A DNA stretch of 64,000 nt from Duganella aquatilis (GCF_009674565.1 NZ_WKJL01000013.1:124001-188000), one strand, 5' to 3'. Shown: positions 41,884 through 51,616, numbered from the stretch's first letter. Notes: generated from the sequence alone by a model not told the origin. A program made the numbers and translations.

Positions 41884-43386
41884 CTATTGGAAAGCAACTT
41901 CCGTAAAACTGCGCAGCTTGCGGGAATGCAGCTTGTCGACCCCCAGCGCCCGCAGCAGTTCCACCGCGCGAATGCCGATGCGCAGGTGCTGGTCCACACG
42001 GTCGCGGTAAAACTGGTTGGCCATGCCGGGCAGCTTGATCTCGCCGTGCATGGGCTTGTCGCTCACGCACAACAAGGTGCCGTAGGGAACGCGGAAACGG
42101 AAACCGTTGGCGGCAATGGTGGCGCTTTCCATATCCAGCGCGATCGCCCTGCTCTGGCTGAAACGGCGCTCCGGCGTGCGCTGCGGCATCAATTCCCAGT
42201 TGCGGTTATCGGTGCTGGCGACAGTGCCGGTGCGCATCACGCGCTTCAGGTCGTGGCCGGTGAGCTGCGTGACTTCCGCCACGGCGGCCTCGATCGCCAC
42301 CTGCACCTCGGCCAGCGGCGGAATCGGCACCCACAGCGGCAGGTCTTCATCCAGCACGTGATCCTCGCGCACGTAGCCGTGCGCCAGCACGTAGTCGCCC
42401 AGTTCCTGCGTGTTGCGCAGGCCGGCGCAGTGGCCCAGCATCAGCCAGGCGTGCGGACGCAGCACCGCGATGTGGTCGGTGATGGTCTTGGCGTTGGCCG
42501 GGCCGACGCCGATGTTGACCATCGAGATGCCGGCGCCGTCGGCGCGAATCAGGTGATAGCCCGGCATCTGCGGCAGGCGTGGCAGGGGCGAACCGTGGGC
42601 ATCGCCCGGTTCCACCGCCTGCCCCACGCGGCGCATCACCAGGTTGCCCGGTTCGACAAAGGCGATGTAGTCGTTGCCAGGTTCGCCGGCCGGACTGGCC
42701 ATCAGCTCATGTCCCAGCTTGATGAATTCGTCGATATAGAACTGGTAGTTGGTGAACAGGACAAACTTCTGGAAATGCTCGCACGAGGTGCCGGTGTAGT
42801 GGCGCAGGCGTTGCAGCGAATAGTCGACGCGCGGCGCGGTGAACAGCGACAGCGGCTGTGCCTCCCCCATCGGCGGCTCGTGGGTGCCGTTGGCGATGCC
42901 GTCGTCCATGGCGGCCAGGTTGGGCAGGTCGAACACGTCGCGCATCAGCAATCGGCGTTCGGCGGTCAGGCTGCCTTCGATGTGCTCATGTTCCGCGAAC
43001 GAGAAGTGGATCGGAATCGGCTGCGCGCTGACGCCCACTTCCAGCTTGACGTGGTGGTTGCCGTGATTCTTCAGCAGCAGCTTGAATTGCTGGAGGTAGT
43101 AGCGGGCGAACAGGTCCGGCCGCGTCAGCGTGGTTTCGTAGGTGCCGGGACCAGCGACAAAACCGAAGGCCAGGCGCGAATCGGCGCGGGCCACGGTGTC
43201 CGTATGTACGCGAACGAACGGATAGCAGGCGCGCACGTGCTCGCCGACGTTTTCGCCTGCCACAAAACGCTTCATGGCGTCGCGCAGGAAGGCGATGTTG
43301 GCGTCATAAATGGCCAGCACCTGGTCGTAGGCGGCCTGGGCGTCGTCAAACTGCATGGGGGCGATGAATGGACGGGTGGTAGACAT
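41884..43386 (-). CDS. amn: AMP nucleosidase
   Basis: A 500-residue cytoplasmic AMP nucleosidase that splits AMP into adenine and ribose 5-phosphate. The N-terminal regulatory domain (LRHYTGTSCEHFQKFVLFTNYQFY) and the C-terminal phosphorylase-like domain (MVNIGVGPANAKTITDHIAVLRPHAWLMLGHCAGL, shorter blocks recognised; ALDMESATIAANGFRFRVPYGTLLCVSDKP) are complete, close to the E. coli length of 484. It is divergent from the peptide-synthetase operon, sharing a 126-bp region. No functional link with either neighbour is evident. Confidence 0.95.
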   Translation of the reverse strand: MSTTRPFIAPMQFDDAQAAYDQVLAIYDANIAFLRDAMKRFVAGENVGEHVRACYPFVRVHTDTVARADSRLAFGFVAGPGTYETTLTRPDLFARYYLQQFKLLLKNHGNHHVKLEVGVSAQPIPIHFSFAEHEHIEGSLTAERRLLMRDVFDLPNLAAMDDGIANGTHEPPMGEAQPLSLFTAPRVDYSLQRLRHYTGTSCEHFQKFVLFTNYQFYIDEFIKLGHELMASPAGEPGNDYIAFVEPGNLVMRRVGQAVEPGDAHGSPLPRLPQMPGYHLIRADGAGISMVNIGVGPANAKTITDHIAVLRPHAWLMLGHCAGLRNTQELGDYVLAHGYVREDHVLDEDLPLWVPIPPLAEVQVAIEAAVAEVTQLTGHDLKRVMRTGTVASTDNRNWELMPQRTPERRFSQSRAIALDMESATIAANGFRFRVPYGTLLCVSDKPMHGEIKLPGMANQFYRDRVDQHLRIGIRAVELLRALGVDKLHSRKLRSFTEVAFQ

Positions 43387-43512
43387 GCGACTCCTTCAGT
43401 TTTGGCTGGTATTTCCTATTGTAAAGGCTGTAAGCAGAACTTGCATTCTCCCTCTATGGCAACCATCTGGCGTACCGTACAATGGCACCCTGACACCAAT
43501 CAAAGCACCCGC

Positions 43513-46500
43513 ATGAATCAACCAGTAACACCGCACATCGCAGACGTTCTTTTTGGCCCGCAGCAGGAGAGTTTGCTGCGCGAGGAAATCCTCGCCGATC
43601 TGCTGGAAACCAGCGCCGCGCGCGCGCCCGGACAGATCGCGCTGATTTTCGGCGAACGCTCGCTGACTTACAGCGAACTGAATGCGCAGGCCGACCTGGT
43701 CGCGGCGCGCCTGATCGCGGCCGGCGTGCAGCCGGGGCAGATCGTCGGACTGTGGCTGCCGCGCGGGATCGAGCTGCTGGTGCTGCAAGCCGGTATCGCC
43801 AAGGCGGGTGCGGCCTGGCTGCCGGTGGACGAAGATACGCCGGTCGAGCGCCTGCAGGTGTGCCTGGACGATGCGTCCGGCGCCGGCGTGCTGACCAGCG
43901 CCGCGTTTGCGCCGCGCCTGTCCGCGCTGAGCGGTTTCGATCGTCCCATCTGGACTGCGGAAGTGGTGCTGGCCGCTCCCGCCGCCAGCGAGGTGCTGGC
44001 GCGGCGCGGCGCAGTGTCGCCGGACGTGCCGGCCTATGTCATCTACACCTCCGGCTCGACCGGCAAGCCGAAAGGCATTCTGATCACCCAGCGCAGCATC
44101 TGCCACTTCCTGCGCAGCGAGAACGAGGTGCTCGGCGTGCAGGCCGGCGACAAGGTGTACCAGGGCTTTTCGGTGGCCTTCGACATGTCGTTCGAGGAGA
44201 TCTGGATTTCGTACCTGGTCGGCGCCACGCTGTGGATCGGGCCCAAGGAGATCAGCGGCGATCCGGAAACGCTGCCGCGCATGCTGGAGCAGAACCACGT
44301 CACCGTACTGCATGCGGTGCCGACGCTGCTCGCGCTGTTCAACCAGGAAGTGCCCAGCCTGCGCCTGATTAACCTCGGCGGCGAGGCCTGCCCGGAATCG
44401 CTGGTGCAGCGCTGGTCGCGCGAAGGCCGGCAGATGTTCAACACCTACGGCCCGACCGAAGCCACCGTGTCCGCCAGCCTGGCGCGTTTGCAGCCGGGCT
44501 ATCCGGTCACCATCGGCCGCCCGCTGCCCAACTACGGCCTGCTGGTCATCGATGCCAACACCGAGCCTGCCGCGCCGGCCGGCCCGGTCCTGCGCCTGCT
44601 GCCGCACGGCGAAGTCGGCGAGCTATGCATCACCGGCCCGGGCCTGGCCGCCGGCTATCTCGGCCGCCCGGACCTGACGGCCGAAAAGTTCCTGCCCAAT
44701 CCCTGGTCCGCCGGTCCGCACGACGCGCGCCTGTACCGCACCGGCGACCTGGCCCGCATCGGTCCTGACGGCGAAGTCACCTGCCTTGGCCGCGCCGACG
44801 ACCAGGTCAAGATCCGCGGCTTCCGCGTGGAGCTGGGTGAAATCGAAGCCCTGCTCGCCCAGCAGCCCGGCGTCGGCACCGTCGCCGTCCTGCTGCGCAA
44901 GGACGACGGCATCGACCAGCTGGTGGCCTACCTGGTCGCCGACGCTGGCGTCACGCTGGACAACCGCGCCCTGCGCGCCGCCCTGACCGAAAAGCTGCCG
45001 CCCTACATGGTCCCCGGCCGCTACGAAATGCTGGACGCCATGCCGCGCCTGACCTCCGGCAAAATCGACCGCAAGACGTTGAAAGCCACGCCGCTCAGCG
45101 CACCGCCGGCCGGCAGCGCCGAAGATTCCGACCTGCCCGAAACGCCGGCCGAAGCCGCTCTGTTCGCGGCACTGGCCGCGCTGTTCCCCGGCCAGCCCAT
45201 CCTGCGCCAGGCCGACTTCTTCACCGACCTTGGCGGCCACTCCTTCTTCGCCGCGCGCCTGGCCTCCTCGCTGCGCGCCGATCCGCGCTACGCCCACATC
45301 ACCGTGCGCGACATCTACCAGCAGCGCCAGATCGGCAAGATCGCGCAAGTGCTGGGCGAAGCGCAGGCCTCCGCCATCGAAGAACAGGACTGGACGCCGC
45401 CGTCCCGGCTCAAACGCTGGATCTGCGGCGCCGCGCAGGCGGCCGCCATGCCGCCGCTGGTCACGCTGCGCATGGCGCAGTGGCTGGCGCCGTTCTTCAC
45501 CTACCACTTCTTCACCGGCGATCCCGGAGACTCGGTGTCGCGCGCGATCGCCGCCTCGGTCGGCGTGTTCCTGCTGGCGACCATCGGCGAATTCGCCATC
45601 GCCATCCTCGGCAAATGGCTGATCGCCGGCCGCCTGAAGGCCGGCGTCTATCCGTTGTGGGGCCTGACCTACTACCGCTGGTGGCTGGCCGACCGCCTGG
45701 TCGAATCGGCGCCCGCCTACCTGTTGAGCGGCTCATCGCTCAACGCCTGGTGGCTGCGCGCGCTCGGCGCCAAGGTCGGCAAGGAAGTCATCATCGGCTC
45801 GATGACGCTGCGCGCGCCGGACCTGCTGGACATCGGCGACCAGGTCAGCATCGGCAACGCCGTCAACTTTGAAAACGCCCGCGTCGAGCGCGGCCAGCTG
45901 CACCTGGGCCAGATCACGCTGGGACAGGACGCCTGTATCAGCTCCTTCGCCATCATGGAAGGCAATACCCGCGTTGAAGCGCTGGGCCACCTGGAAGGCC
46001 AGTCCGCGCTGAGCGACGGCGGCGTGGTGCCGGCGGGCCGCATCTGGGCCGGTTCGCCGGCGCGCGACATGGGCGCCTTCGACACCAGCCGCCTGCCGCC
46101 GCGCCCTCCGGTCACCGCCATGCGCCGCGCCGCCGAAGCGCTGTTCTTCATGCTCGGCATCCTGGGCGTGGTCACCCTGTTCTTCATGCCGGTGTTCCCG
46201 AGCTTCGTGCTGATTGACTGGTTCGACGAGGCCGGCTGGCTGCCGTGGATACAGGGCGACGACGTGCGCATCCAGCTGCTGCGCTACTTCCTGCTGGCCT
46301 TCCCGGCCAGCACGGTGCTGATCGTGCTGACGGCGCTGGTGTCGGCCGGCATCCGCTGGAGCGCGCTGCCGCGTTTGAAACCGGGCCAGTTTCCGATCCA
46401 CGGCAACACCTACTGCGCCAAGTGGCTGGTGAGCCAGATCCAGGAATCGAGCCTGAACGTCCTGCACGGCATTTACGCGACCGTGTTCGCGCCGTACTGG

Positions 46501-47553
46501 TATCGCCTGCTGGGCGCCAAGGTCGGCAAGGACGCCGAAATCTCCACCGCGCTGGGCGTGGTGCCGGACATGCTGACGCTGGGCGACGAAACCTTCATCG
46601 CCGATGCGGTGATGCTGGGCGACGAGGAAATCGACGGCGGCTGGATGGTGATGAAACCCACCGTGATCTCGCACCGCAGCTTCGTCGGCAACGGCGCCTA
46701 CATCCCGGACGGCACCGTGCTGCCGGAGCATGTGCTGATCGGCGTGCATTCGCGCGCGCCGGACAACGCGCAGATGAACAGCGGCGACACCTGGCTCGGC
46801 TCCCCGCCGATCAACCTGCCGGCGCGCGAGCAGACCAGCGGTTATCCCGAATGGCTGACGTTCCATCCATCGCCGCTGCGCCGCCTGGGGCGCGGCTTGA
46901 TCGAGGCGTTCCGCATCGTCGCGCCGCATGCGCTGGTAATCGCGGTGGGCTACACGCTGGTGCTGGCCGTGATGCCGGCCGCCGGCGCCGGCCGCTGGGG
47001 CGAAGTGATCTGGGACCTGACGCTGGCGGGCCTGGTGTACGGCGTGGGCAACTACGTGTTCGTGGTGCTGCTCAAGTGGCTGCTGATCGGCCGCTATCGC
47101 AAGCAATCGGAGCCGATGTGGACGCCGTTCGTGTGGCTGTCGGAAGGCGTGACCAATCTGTACGAAGGCATCGCCGTGCCGAACTTCATGCGCTACCTGC
47201 GCGGCACGCCGTGGCTGCCGATGGCGTTCAACCTGCTCGGCGCGCGCATCGGCAAGGGTGTGTACATGGACACCACCGACATCACGGAATTCGATTGCGT
47301 GCAGATCGGCGACCATAGCGAGCTGAATGCCCTCACCTGCCCGCAGACCCACCTGTTCGAGGACCGCGTGATGAAGATCGACCACGTTGTTATCGGCGAG
47401 CGTGTCTACATGGGGCCGCGCGCGGCGGTGCTGTACAGCGCTGCCGTCGGCGACAACGCCCGTCTTGGCCCGCTCACGCTGGTGATGAAGGGCGAGCACA
47501 TACCAGCCAACGGCAACTGGGCCGGCTGCCCGGCCGCGCCAGCGCGCAAATGA
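43513..47553 (+). CDS. Pls/PosA-type single-module non-ribosomal peptide synthetase
   Basis: A 1346-residue membrane synthetase. Adenylation domain about residues 25 to 530 (YTSGSTGKPKG from 175; FDMSFEEIW with Asp224; YGPTEATVS; YRTGDLAR; GKIDRKTLK), carrier domain about 540 to 615 with phosphopantetheine Ser577 in DLGGHSFFAAR, then a C-terminal half with about six membrane segments (near 675, 874, 922, 1137, 1166) alternating with three hexapeptide-repeat left-handed-helix regions. This layout and length match the epsilon-poly-lysine synthetase Pls family, where the C-terminal domains join amino acids one by one. Hand-aligned specificity residues read D-M-E-H-I-L-T-V-S; Glu at the third place suggests a basic amino acid. 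The ATG at 43513 lacks a clear Shine-Dalgarno; 43456 is an alternative. Confidence 0.9.
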   Translation: MNQPVTPHIADVLFGPQQESLLREEILADLLETSAARAPGQIALIFGERSLTYSELNAQADLVAARLIAAGVQPGQIVGLWLPRGIELLVLQAGIAKAGAAWLPVDEDTPVERLQVCLDDASGAGVLTSAAFAPRLSALSGFDRPIWTAEVVLAAPAASEVLARRGAVSPDVPAYVIYTSGSTGKPKGILITQRSICHFLRSENEVLGVQAGDKVYQGFSVAFDMSFEEIWISYLVGATLWIGPKEISGDPETLPRMLEQNHVTVLHAVPTLLALFNQEVPSLRLINLGGEACPESLVQRWSREGRQMFNTYGPTEATVSASLARLQPGYPVTIGRPLPNYGLLVIDANTEPAAPAGPVLRLLPHGEVGELCITGPGLAAGYLGRPDLTAEKFLPNPWSAGPHDARLYRTGDLARIGPDGEVTCLGRADDQVKIRGFRVELGEIEALLAQQPGVGTVAVLLRKDDGIDQLVAYLVADAGVTLDNRALRAALTEKLPPYMVPGRYEMLDAMPRLTSGKIDRKTLKATPLSAPPAGSAEDSDLPETPAEAALFAALAALFPGQPILRQADFFTDLGGHSFFAARLASSLRADPRYAHITVRDIYQQRQIGKIAQVLGEAQASAIEEQDWTPPSRLKRWICGAAQAAAMPPLVTLRMAQWLAPFFTYHFFTGDPGDSVSRAIAASVGVFLLATIGEFAIAILGKWLIAGRLKAGVYPLWGLTYYRWWLADRLVESAPAYLLSGSSLNAWWLRALGAKVGKEVIIGSMTLRAPDLLDIGDQVSIGNAVNFENARVERGQLHLGQITLGQDACISSFAIMEGNTRVEALGHLEGQSALSDGGVVPAGRIWAGSPARDMGAFDTSRLPPRPPVTAMRRAAEALFFMLGILGVVTLFFMPVFPSFVLIDWFDEAGWLPWIQGDDVRIQLLRYFLLAFPASTVLIVLTALVSAGIRWSALPRLKPGQFPIHGNTYCAKWLVSQIQESSLNVLHGIYATVFAPYWYRLLGAKVGKDAEISTALGVVPDMLTLGDETFIADAVMLGDEEIDGGWMVMKPTVISHRSFVGNGAYIPDGTVLPEHVLIGVHSRAPDNAQMNSGDTWLGSPPINLPAREQTSGYPEWLTFHPSPLRRLGRGLIEAFRIVAPHALVIAVGYTLVLAVMPAAGAGRWGEVIWDLTLAGLVYGVGNYVFVVLLKWLLIGRYRKQSEPMWTPFVWLSEGVTNLYEGIAVPNFMRYLRGTPWLPMAFNLLGARIGKGVYMDTTDITEFDCVQIGDHSELNALTCPQTHLFEDRVMKIDHVVIGERVYMGPRAAVLYSAAVGDNARLGPLTLVMKGEHIPANGNWAGCPAAPARK

Positions 47554-48149
47554 ACACGCTGGCCGTCCAGGCCTGGCCCGGCCCGACGCCGGCGCCGCAG
47601 GACGGCCTGTTTGCAATCCTGATCGACACATCCAGCGCGCCAGCAGCGCGCGCCAGCGATGCAGGCGCCCGGCGCGACGCGGCCCGCCGCCAGATCCGCC
47701 TCGCGGCGCGCGAAGCGCTGGCCGCCTTGCTCCGCCTGCCCATCGGCGATATCGCCATCATCTCCGCGCCCGGCATGCAGCCGCGCATCCAGCTGGCCGG
47801 CGCGGAAAGCCGCATCGGTTGTTCCTTTACCTACGACGACCATTACGCACTGGCTGCCATCAACCTGCGAGGCCCGGTCGGCGTGGACATGATGCGCATC
47901 CAGGACATCCCCGACTGGCAAGCCGTCGCCCGCGACTACCTTGGCCCCGCCGCAGCCGCCGCACTGCAATCCGCCGCCGACCGTCCAAGCGCATTCACCA
48001 AAGCGTGGACACGCCGCGAAGCCGCGCTAAAATACCACGCACAACAACTCAGCGAATGGCAAGCCGACCTGCCCGGCCGCGCCATATCGCTGATCCTGCC
48101 GGCGGCCGAGCTGACCGGGCATATCCATATTGGAGACAACAACGCATGA
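47550..48149 (+). CDS. 4'-phosphopantetheinyl transferase (Sfp-like, dedicated)
   Basis: A 199-residue Sfp-type transferase that should load the phosphopantetheine arm on Ser577 of the adjacent synthetase. Metal- and CoA-binding motifs: GVDMMRI (about residues 110 to 116) and FTKAWTRREAALKY (about 147 to 160), the latter with Arg in place of the usual Lys (W-T-R-R-E). It overlaps the synthetase by an ATGA, so both are made in step. The N-terminal half is short for Sfp proteins. Confidence 0.87.
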   Translation: MNTLAVQAWPGPTPAPQDGLFAILIDTSSAPAARASDAGARRDAARRQIRLAAREALAALLRLPIGDIAIISAPGMQPRIQLAGAESRIGCSFTYDDHYALAAINLRGPVGVDMMRIQDIPDWQAVARDYLGPAAAAALQSAADRPSAFTKAWTRREAALKYHAQQLSEWQADLPGRAISLILPAAELTGHIHIGDNNA

Positions 48150-48871
48150 GATGCATCGCACTGATCCTCGCAGCCTGCGCAGCAAGCGCCAACGCCGCCG
48201 ACTGCGGCCCGGACAAGCTGGGCACCGAACGCACCATCATCCTCAAGCGCGAAGGCGCACAATACGGCGCCCAGCAGCACACCGCGCTGCCGCTGAAAAA
48301 GGGCGAAGTCGTCCTGACCTTCGACGACGGTCCATCCGCGGAAAACACGCCGCTGGTGCTGAAAGCCCTGGCCGACCAATGCGCCAGGGCCACCTTCTTC
48401 ATGCTGGGCCAGGGACTGCGCAAGGATCCCGAACTGGCGCGCGAGACGGTGCGCGAAGGCCACTCGGCCGGCATCCATAGCGACACCCACCCGCACATGG
48501 CCGCGCTCACGCCGGCCCAGCAACTGGACGACCTGGCGCAGAGCCGCGCGGCCTACAAGGCCACCTTCGGCGCCGAAACGCCGGCCTACCGTTTCCCCTA
48601 CCTTGAAGAGACGCCGACGCTGCTCGACGCCCTCAAGCGCGACAACATCACCGTCGCCTCGATCGACATGGGCATCAACGACTGGATACCGGAAGACACC
48701 AACGAAGTCCTCGCCGGCCGCCTGACCGCAAGCCTGGACAAAACCGGCGGCGGCATCATCCTGATGCACGATGCGAACGGCCCCACCGCCAAAGCCATGC
48801 CAACGCTGCTCAAGGTATTGAAGGACAAAGGCTACAAAATCGTCCACCTGGAATGGGAGGCCGCGAAATGA
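48146..48871 (+). CDS. Secreted polysaccharide deacetylase (NodB domain)
   Basis: A 241-residue NodB-homology enzyme with a signal peptide (about 18 residues, ANA-A). Motif 1 TFDDGP has catalytic-base Asp60 and metal Asp61; motif 2 HSDTHPH gives metal His111 and His115; motif 3 YRFPYLEE and a final IILMHDAN complete the set. It removes N-acetyl groups from an extracellular or periplasmic glycan (chitin, peptidoglycan or exopolysaccharide). The ATGA overlap with the transferase gene ties it to the synthetase operon, so it may prepare or modify a surface polymer that the peptide product contacts (inference). Confidence 0.9.
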   Translation: MRCIALILAACAASANAADCGPDKLGTERTIILKREGAQYGAQQHTALPLKKGEVVLTFDDGPSAENTPLVLKALADQCARATFFMLGQGLRKDPELARETVREGHSAGIHSDTHPHMAALTPAQQLDDLAQSRAAYKATFGAETPAYRFPYLEETPTLLDALKRDNITVASIDMGINDWIPEDTNEVLAGRLTASLDKTGGGIILMHDANGPTAKAMPTLLKVLKDKGYKIVHLEWEAAK

Positions 48872-49416
48872 GCAAGAAATGGCAGGAAGAATTCGATGCC
48901 CTGCGCTCCATCATCGACAGCAGCGGCCTGAAAGAAGAAGTCAAATGGGGCCAGCCCTGCTTCACGCTGGATGGCCGCAATATCGTGCTGATACACGGCT
49001 TCAAGGAATACTGCGCGCTGCTGTTCTTCAAAGGCGCGCTGATGAAAGATCCGAAGCACCTGCTGATCCAGCAAACCGAAAACGTCCAGGCCGCGCGCCA
49101 GATCCGCTTTACCGGCCTGGCGGAAATCGAACACCAGGAAAAGACGCTGAAAGCTTACATCAAGGACGCCATCGCACTCGAACAATCCGGCGCCAAGGTT
49201 GAAAAGAAAACCACCGCCGAATTCCCCTTTCCCGAGGAACTGGAGCGCAAGATGGACGACCTGCCCGCCCTGCGCACCGCCTTCGAATCGCTGACGCCCG
49301 GCCGTCAGCGCGCCTACCTGCTGCACTTCTCCAGCGCCAAGCAGGCAAAGACCCGCGAATCCCGCATCGAAAAAGTCGTCCAGCGCATCCTTGACGGCAA
49401 GGGGCTGGACGACTGA
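48868..49416 (+). CDS. YdeI/OmdA family protein (DUF1801)
   Basis: A 182-residue cytoplasmic protein. An N-terminal DUF1801-like fold (EEVKWGQPCFTLDGRNIVLIHGFKEYCALLFFKGALMKD region) is followed by a helical C-terminal part ending FESLTPGRQRAYLLHFSSAKQAKTRESRIEK, the OmdA-like motif of YdeI proteins. Relatives have been linked to resistance to cationic antimicrobial peptides, which would be apt as self-protection if the operon makes a polycation; this is inference. It overlaps the deacetylase gene by an ATGA. Start 48868 is used; the frame opens at 48853 inside the upstream gene. Confidence 0.83.
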   Translation: MSKKWQEEFDALRSIIDSSGLKEEVKWGQPCFTLDGRNIVLIHGFKEYCALLFFKGALMKDPKHLLIQQTENVQAARQIRFTGLAEIEHQEKTLKAYIKDAIALEQSGAKVEKKTTAEFPFPEELERKMDDLPALRTAFESLTPGRQRAYLLHFSSAKQAKTRESRIEKVVQRILDGKGLDD

Positions 49417-49417
49417 C

Positions 49418-51121
49418 TCAGAACGTCACCCACTCCTCGACTTCCTTTGCACCGCCACGAACCGGCGGCACCAGCGCGAGCGCTGGCCGTCGGGCGGCTG
49501 GCGCAGCGGGAGCCTGCGGTGCGCGTGGCGCGGCTTTCGCCGGCCGCACCGGCGGCAACGACTGCGATGACGATGGCGATGACGACGAAGCGGCATCGAG
49601 CTTGAACACATTCACCACCTCGTTCAGCTTCACCGTCTGATCCTGCAAAGCCTTGGCGGCGGCGGCGGCTTCCTCGACCAGCGCGGCGTTCTGCTGCGTC
49701 GCGCTGTCCATCGCCACCACCGCCTCATTCACCTGCCCGATGCCGGCCAGTTGCTCATTGCTGGCGGAGCTGATCTCGGCCACGATGTCGTGCACACGGT
49801 TGATGCCGACCACGACTTCGCTCATGGTCGCTCCGGCCTCGCCCACCAGCCGGCTGCCCGCCGCCACCTTGCTCACCGAATCGTCGATCAGCAGCTTGAT
49901 CTCCTTGGCGGCGGTCGCCGAACGATGCGCCAGGTTGCGCACCTCGGTGGCGACCACCGCAAAGCCGCGTCCCTGCTCGCCGGCGCGCGCAGCTTCCACG
50001 GCCGCGTTCAGCGCCAGGATATTGGTCTGGAACGCGATACTGTCGATGGTGCCGATAATGCTGGCGATCTCCCGCGACGAGGCGTTGATGCCGCTCATGG
50101 TCTCCACCACCTGCGACACCACCTCGCCGCCCTTGATGGCCAGCGCGGACGCCGACTGCGCCAGCTGATTCGCCTGGCGGGCGTTGTCGTTGCTATGCTT
50201 GACGGTCGAATACAGCTCTTCCATCGACGCCGCCGTTTCTTCCAGCGAGCTGGCCTGCGACTCGGTACGCGTCGACAAATCCATATTGCCTTCCGCGATT
50301 TCGGCCGTGGCGCTGGTGATGGTTTCCGTCCCCTGGCGCACCTGGCCGACGATGCGCACCAGGCCATCGTTCATGTTCTTCAGCGCTTGCAGCAGCTTGC
50401 CGATTTCGTCCCTGGAGGTGACTTCGATGTGCATGCGCAGATCGCCCGCCGCCACCGTTTCCGCAATCGTGCCGGCTTCCCGCAGCGACTTGACCAGGCG
50501 GCGCGTGGTCAGCAGGCCTTGCGCCGCCACCACCAGAATCACCAGCAAGGCGATGGACATGGCTTCCCAGCGGGCGCGCGCCAGCAGGCTGGTGGCCTCG
50601 TCGGCGCTGCGGCTGGCGATATCGACGTTGTACTGATTATGGGACTGCAGCGCCGCCACCAGGTCGACCACGACCTGGCGGTTGGCCAGCAGCTCGGCGG
50701 CCGCTTCATCTTCCTTGGCCTGCAAGGCCAGCCCGAGGATCTTGTCGCTGAGCGCCTTGTAGGCGTCAACCGCCCGAAGGTCCGCCTGCAGCTGCTGGCG
50801 ATCCTTGTCGTCGGTGACGTATTGCTTTTCGTAGCGATGCAACTCGTCCATGGCCTTGCGGTAGCTTGCCTCGCGCTCCTTCTTCAGGGCCTCGCGAGCG
50901 TCCGGGTCGCGCACCGACACCACTTGCCAGGTCGCTGCGCGCATATTGCCGAAGTCCGTGATGACTTTATTGAGCGAGAGAATACTGGGCACCACATTGA
51001 CGCTGACATAGTCGGCGGCGGTGAATACCCGCTGCATCTGGAAAGCGGCGAGCAGCGCCAATCCCACCAATCCGGCAAAGGCGGAAAAGATCAGGATATA
51101 CATGCGTTGAGCGATAGTCAT
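49418..51121 (-). CDS. Methyl-accepting chemotaxis protein with C-terminal xWxxF tail
   Basis: A 567-residue chemoreceptor. Membrane helix near residues 10 to 30, periplasmic four-helix-bundle sensor (about 32 to 190), second membrane helix, HAMP (about 210 to 265), and a signalling domain with the hairpin tip region [39 protein letters not shown] core (recognised in pieces near residue 380). A Ser/Pro/Ala-rich linker leads to a C-terminal EEWVTF, like the pentapeptide (NWETF-type) that tethers CheR and CheB. It starts immediately after the cheW stop, so receptor and coupling protein are co-transcribed. The ligand is unknown. Confidence 0.93.
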   Translation of the reverse strand: MTIAQRMYILIFSAFAGLVGLALLAAFQMQRVFTAADYVSVNVVPSILSLNKVITDFGNMRAATWQVVSVRDPDAREALKKEREASYRKAMDELHRYEKQYVTDDKDRQQLQADLRAVDAYKALSDKILGLALQAKEDEAAAELLANRQVVVDLVAALQSHNQYNVDIASRSADEATSLLARARWEAMSIALLVILVVAAQGLLTTRRLVKSLREAGTIAETVAAGDLRMHIEVTSRDEIGKLLQALKNMNDGLVRIVGQVRQGTETITSATAEIAEGNMDLSTRTESQASSLEETAASMEELYSTVKHSNDNARQANQLAQSASALAIKGGEVVSQVVETMSGINASSREIASIIGTIDSIAFQTNILALNAAVEAARAGEQGRGFAVVATEVRNLAHRSATAAKEIKLLIDDSVSKVAAGSRLVGEAGATMSEVVVGINRVHDIVAEISSASNEQLAGIGQVNEAVVAMDSATQQNAALVEEAAAAAKALQDQTVKLNEVVNVFKLDAASSSSPSSSQSLPPVRPAKAAPRAPQAPAAPAARRPALALVPPVRGGAKEVEEWVTF

Positions 51122-51616
51122 TTATGCCACCTCTGCGTCAAGAACAATATCTTCGCTCAGCGTCAGCCGGGCGACATCCAGCAACACCAGCAGGCGATTC
51201 TCGGACGAGCCGATGCCCGAGATGTAAGCGGCGGCCTGCGTCGCGGCGATTTCCGGCGGCGGCCGGATATCGGCCGGCGTCAGTGTCACCACATCCAGCA
51301 CACTGTCGACGACCATGCCGACCACGCGCGCGTTGTGGTTGATCACGATCACCGAGGTGAACTGGTCGTAAATCGGCGTGCCGGTGCCCAGCTTGATGCG
51401 CAGGTCGATGACCGGCACGATCACGCCGCGCAGATTAATGACGCCCTTGACGTAGTCCGGGAGATTGAGCAACTGCGTTACGCGCTCATAGCTGCGCAGT
51501 TCCTGGATGTTGGTCAGGCTCAGTCCATATTGTTCGCTGCCCAGGGTGAAGGTCAGAAATTCATCCGCGAGCGTGCTGGGAGTTGCTGCATCAGTGATGG
51601 TAGATAACGTAGTCAT
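51122..51616 (-). CDS. cheW: Chemotaxis coupling protein CheW
   Basis: A 164-residue CheW that links receptors to CheA. Typical blocks are FLTFTLGSEQYGLSLTNIQELR, GVINLRGVIVPVIDLRIKLG and a C-terminal LLVLLDVARLTL. The ATG at 51616 is preferred because AGGATGACAAC precedes it; the longer frame from 51652 lacks family similarity. It abuts the MCP gene with no gap. The 152-bp upstream gap holds an 8-bp hairpin and no other recognisable element. Confidence 0.92.
   Translation of the reverse strand: MTTLSTITDAATPSTLADEFLTFTLGSEQYGLSLTNIQELRSYERVTQLLNLPDYVKGVINLRGVIVPVIDLRIKLGTGTPIYDQFTSVIVINHNARVVGMVVDSVLDVVTLTPADIRPPPEIAATQAAAYISGIGSSENRLLVLLDVARLTLSEDIVLDAEVA

Noticed and set aside
41887..43512. 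Apparent 540-codon N-terminal extension of the peptide synthetase
   Set aside because: It lies entirely opposite the AMP nucleosidase gene and has no domain; the adenylation domain begins only after the ATG at 43513.
45733..47631. A 632-codon frame opposite the synthetase C-terminal half
   Set aside because: Antisense shadow with His/Arg/Gln-rich composition; the plus strand encodes membrane helices and hexapeptide repeats.
47819..48145. Longer reading of the deacetylase frame upstream of 48146
   Set aside because: It overlaps the phosphopantetheinyl transferase gene in another frame. A proper signal peptide starts at 48146 and the ATGA junction fits.
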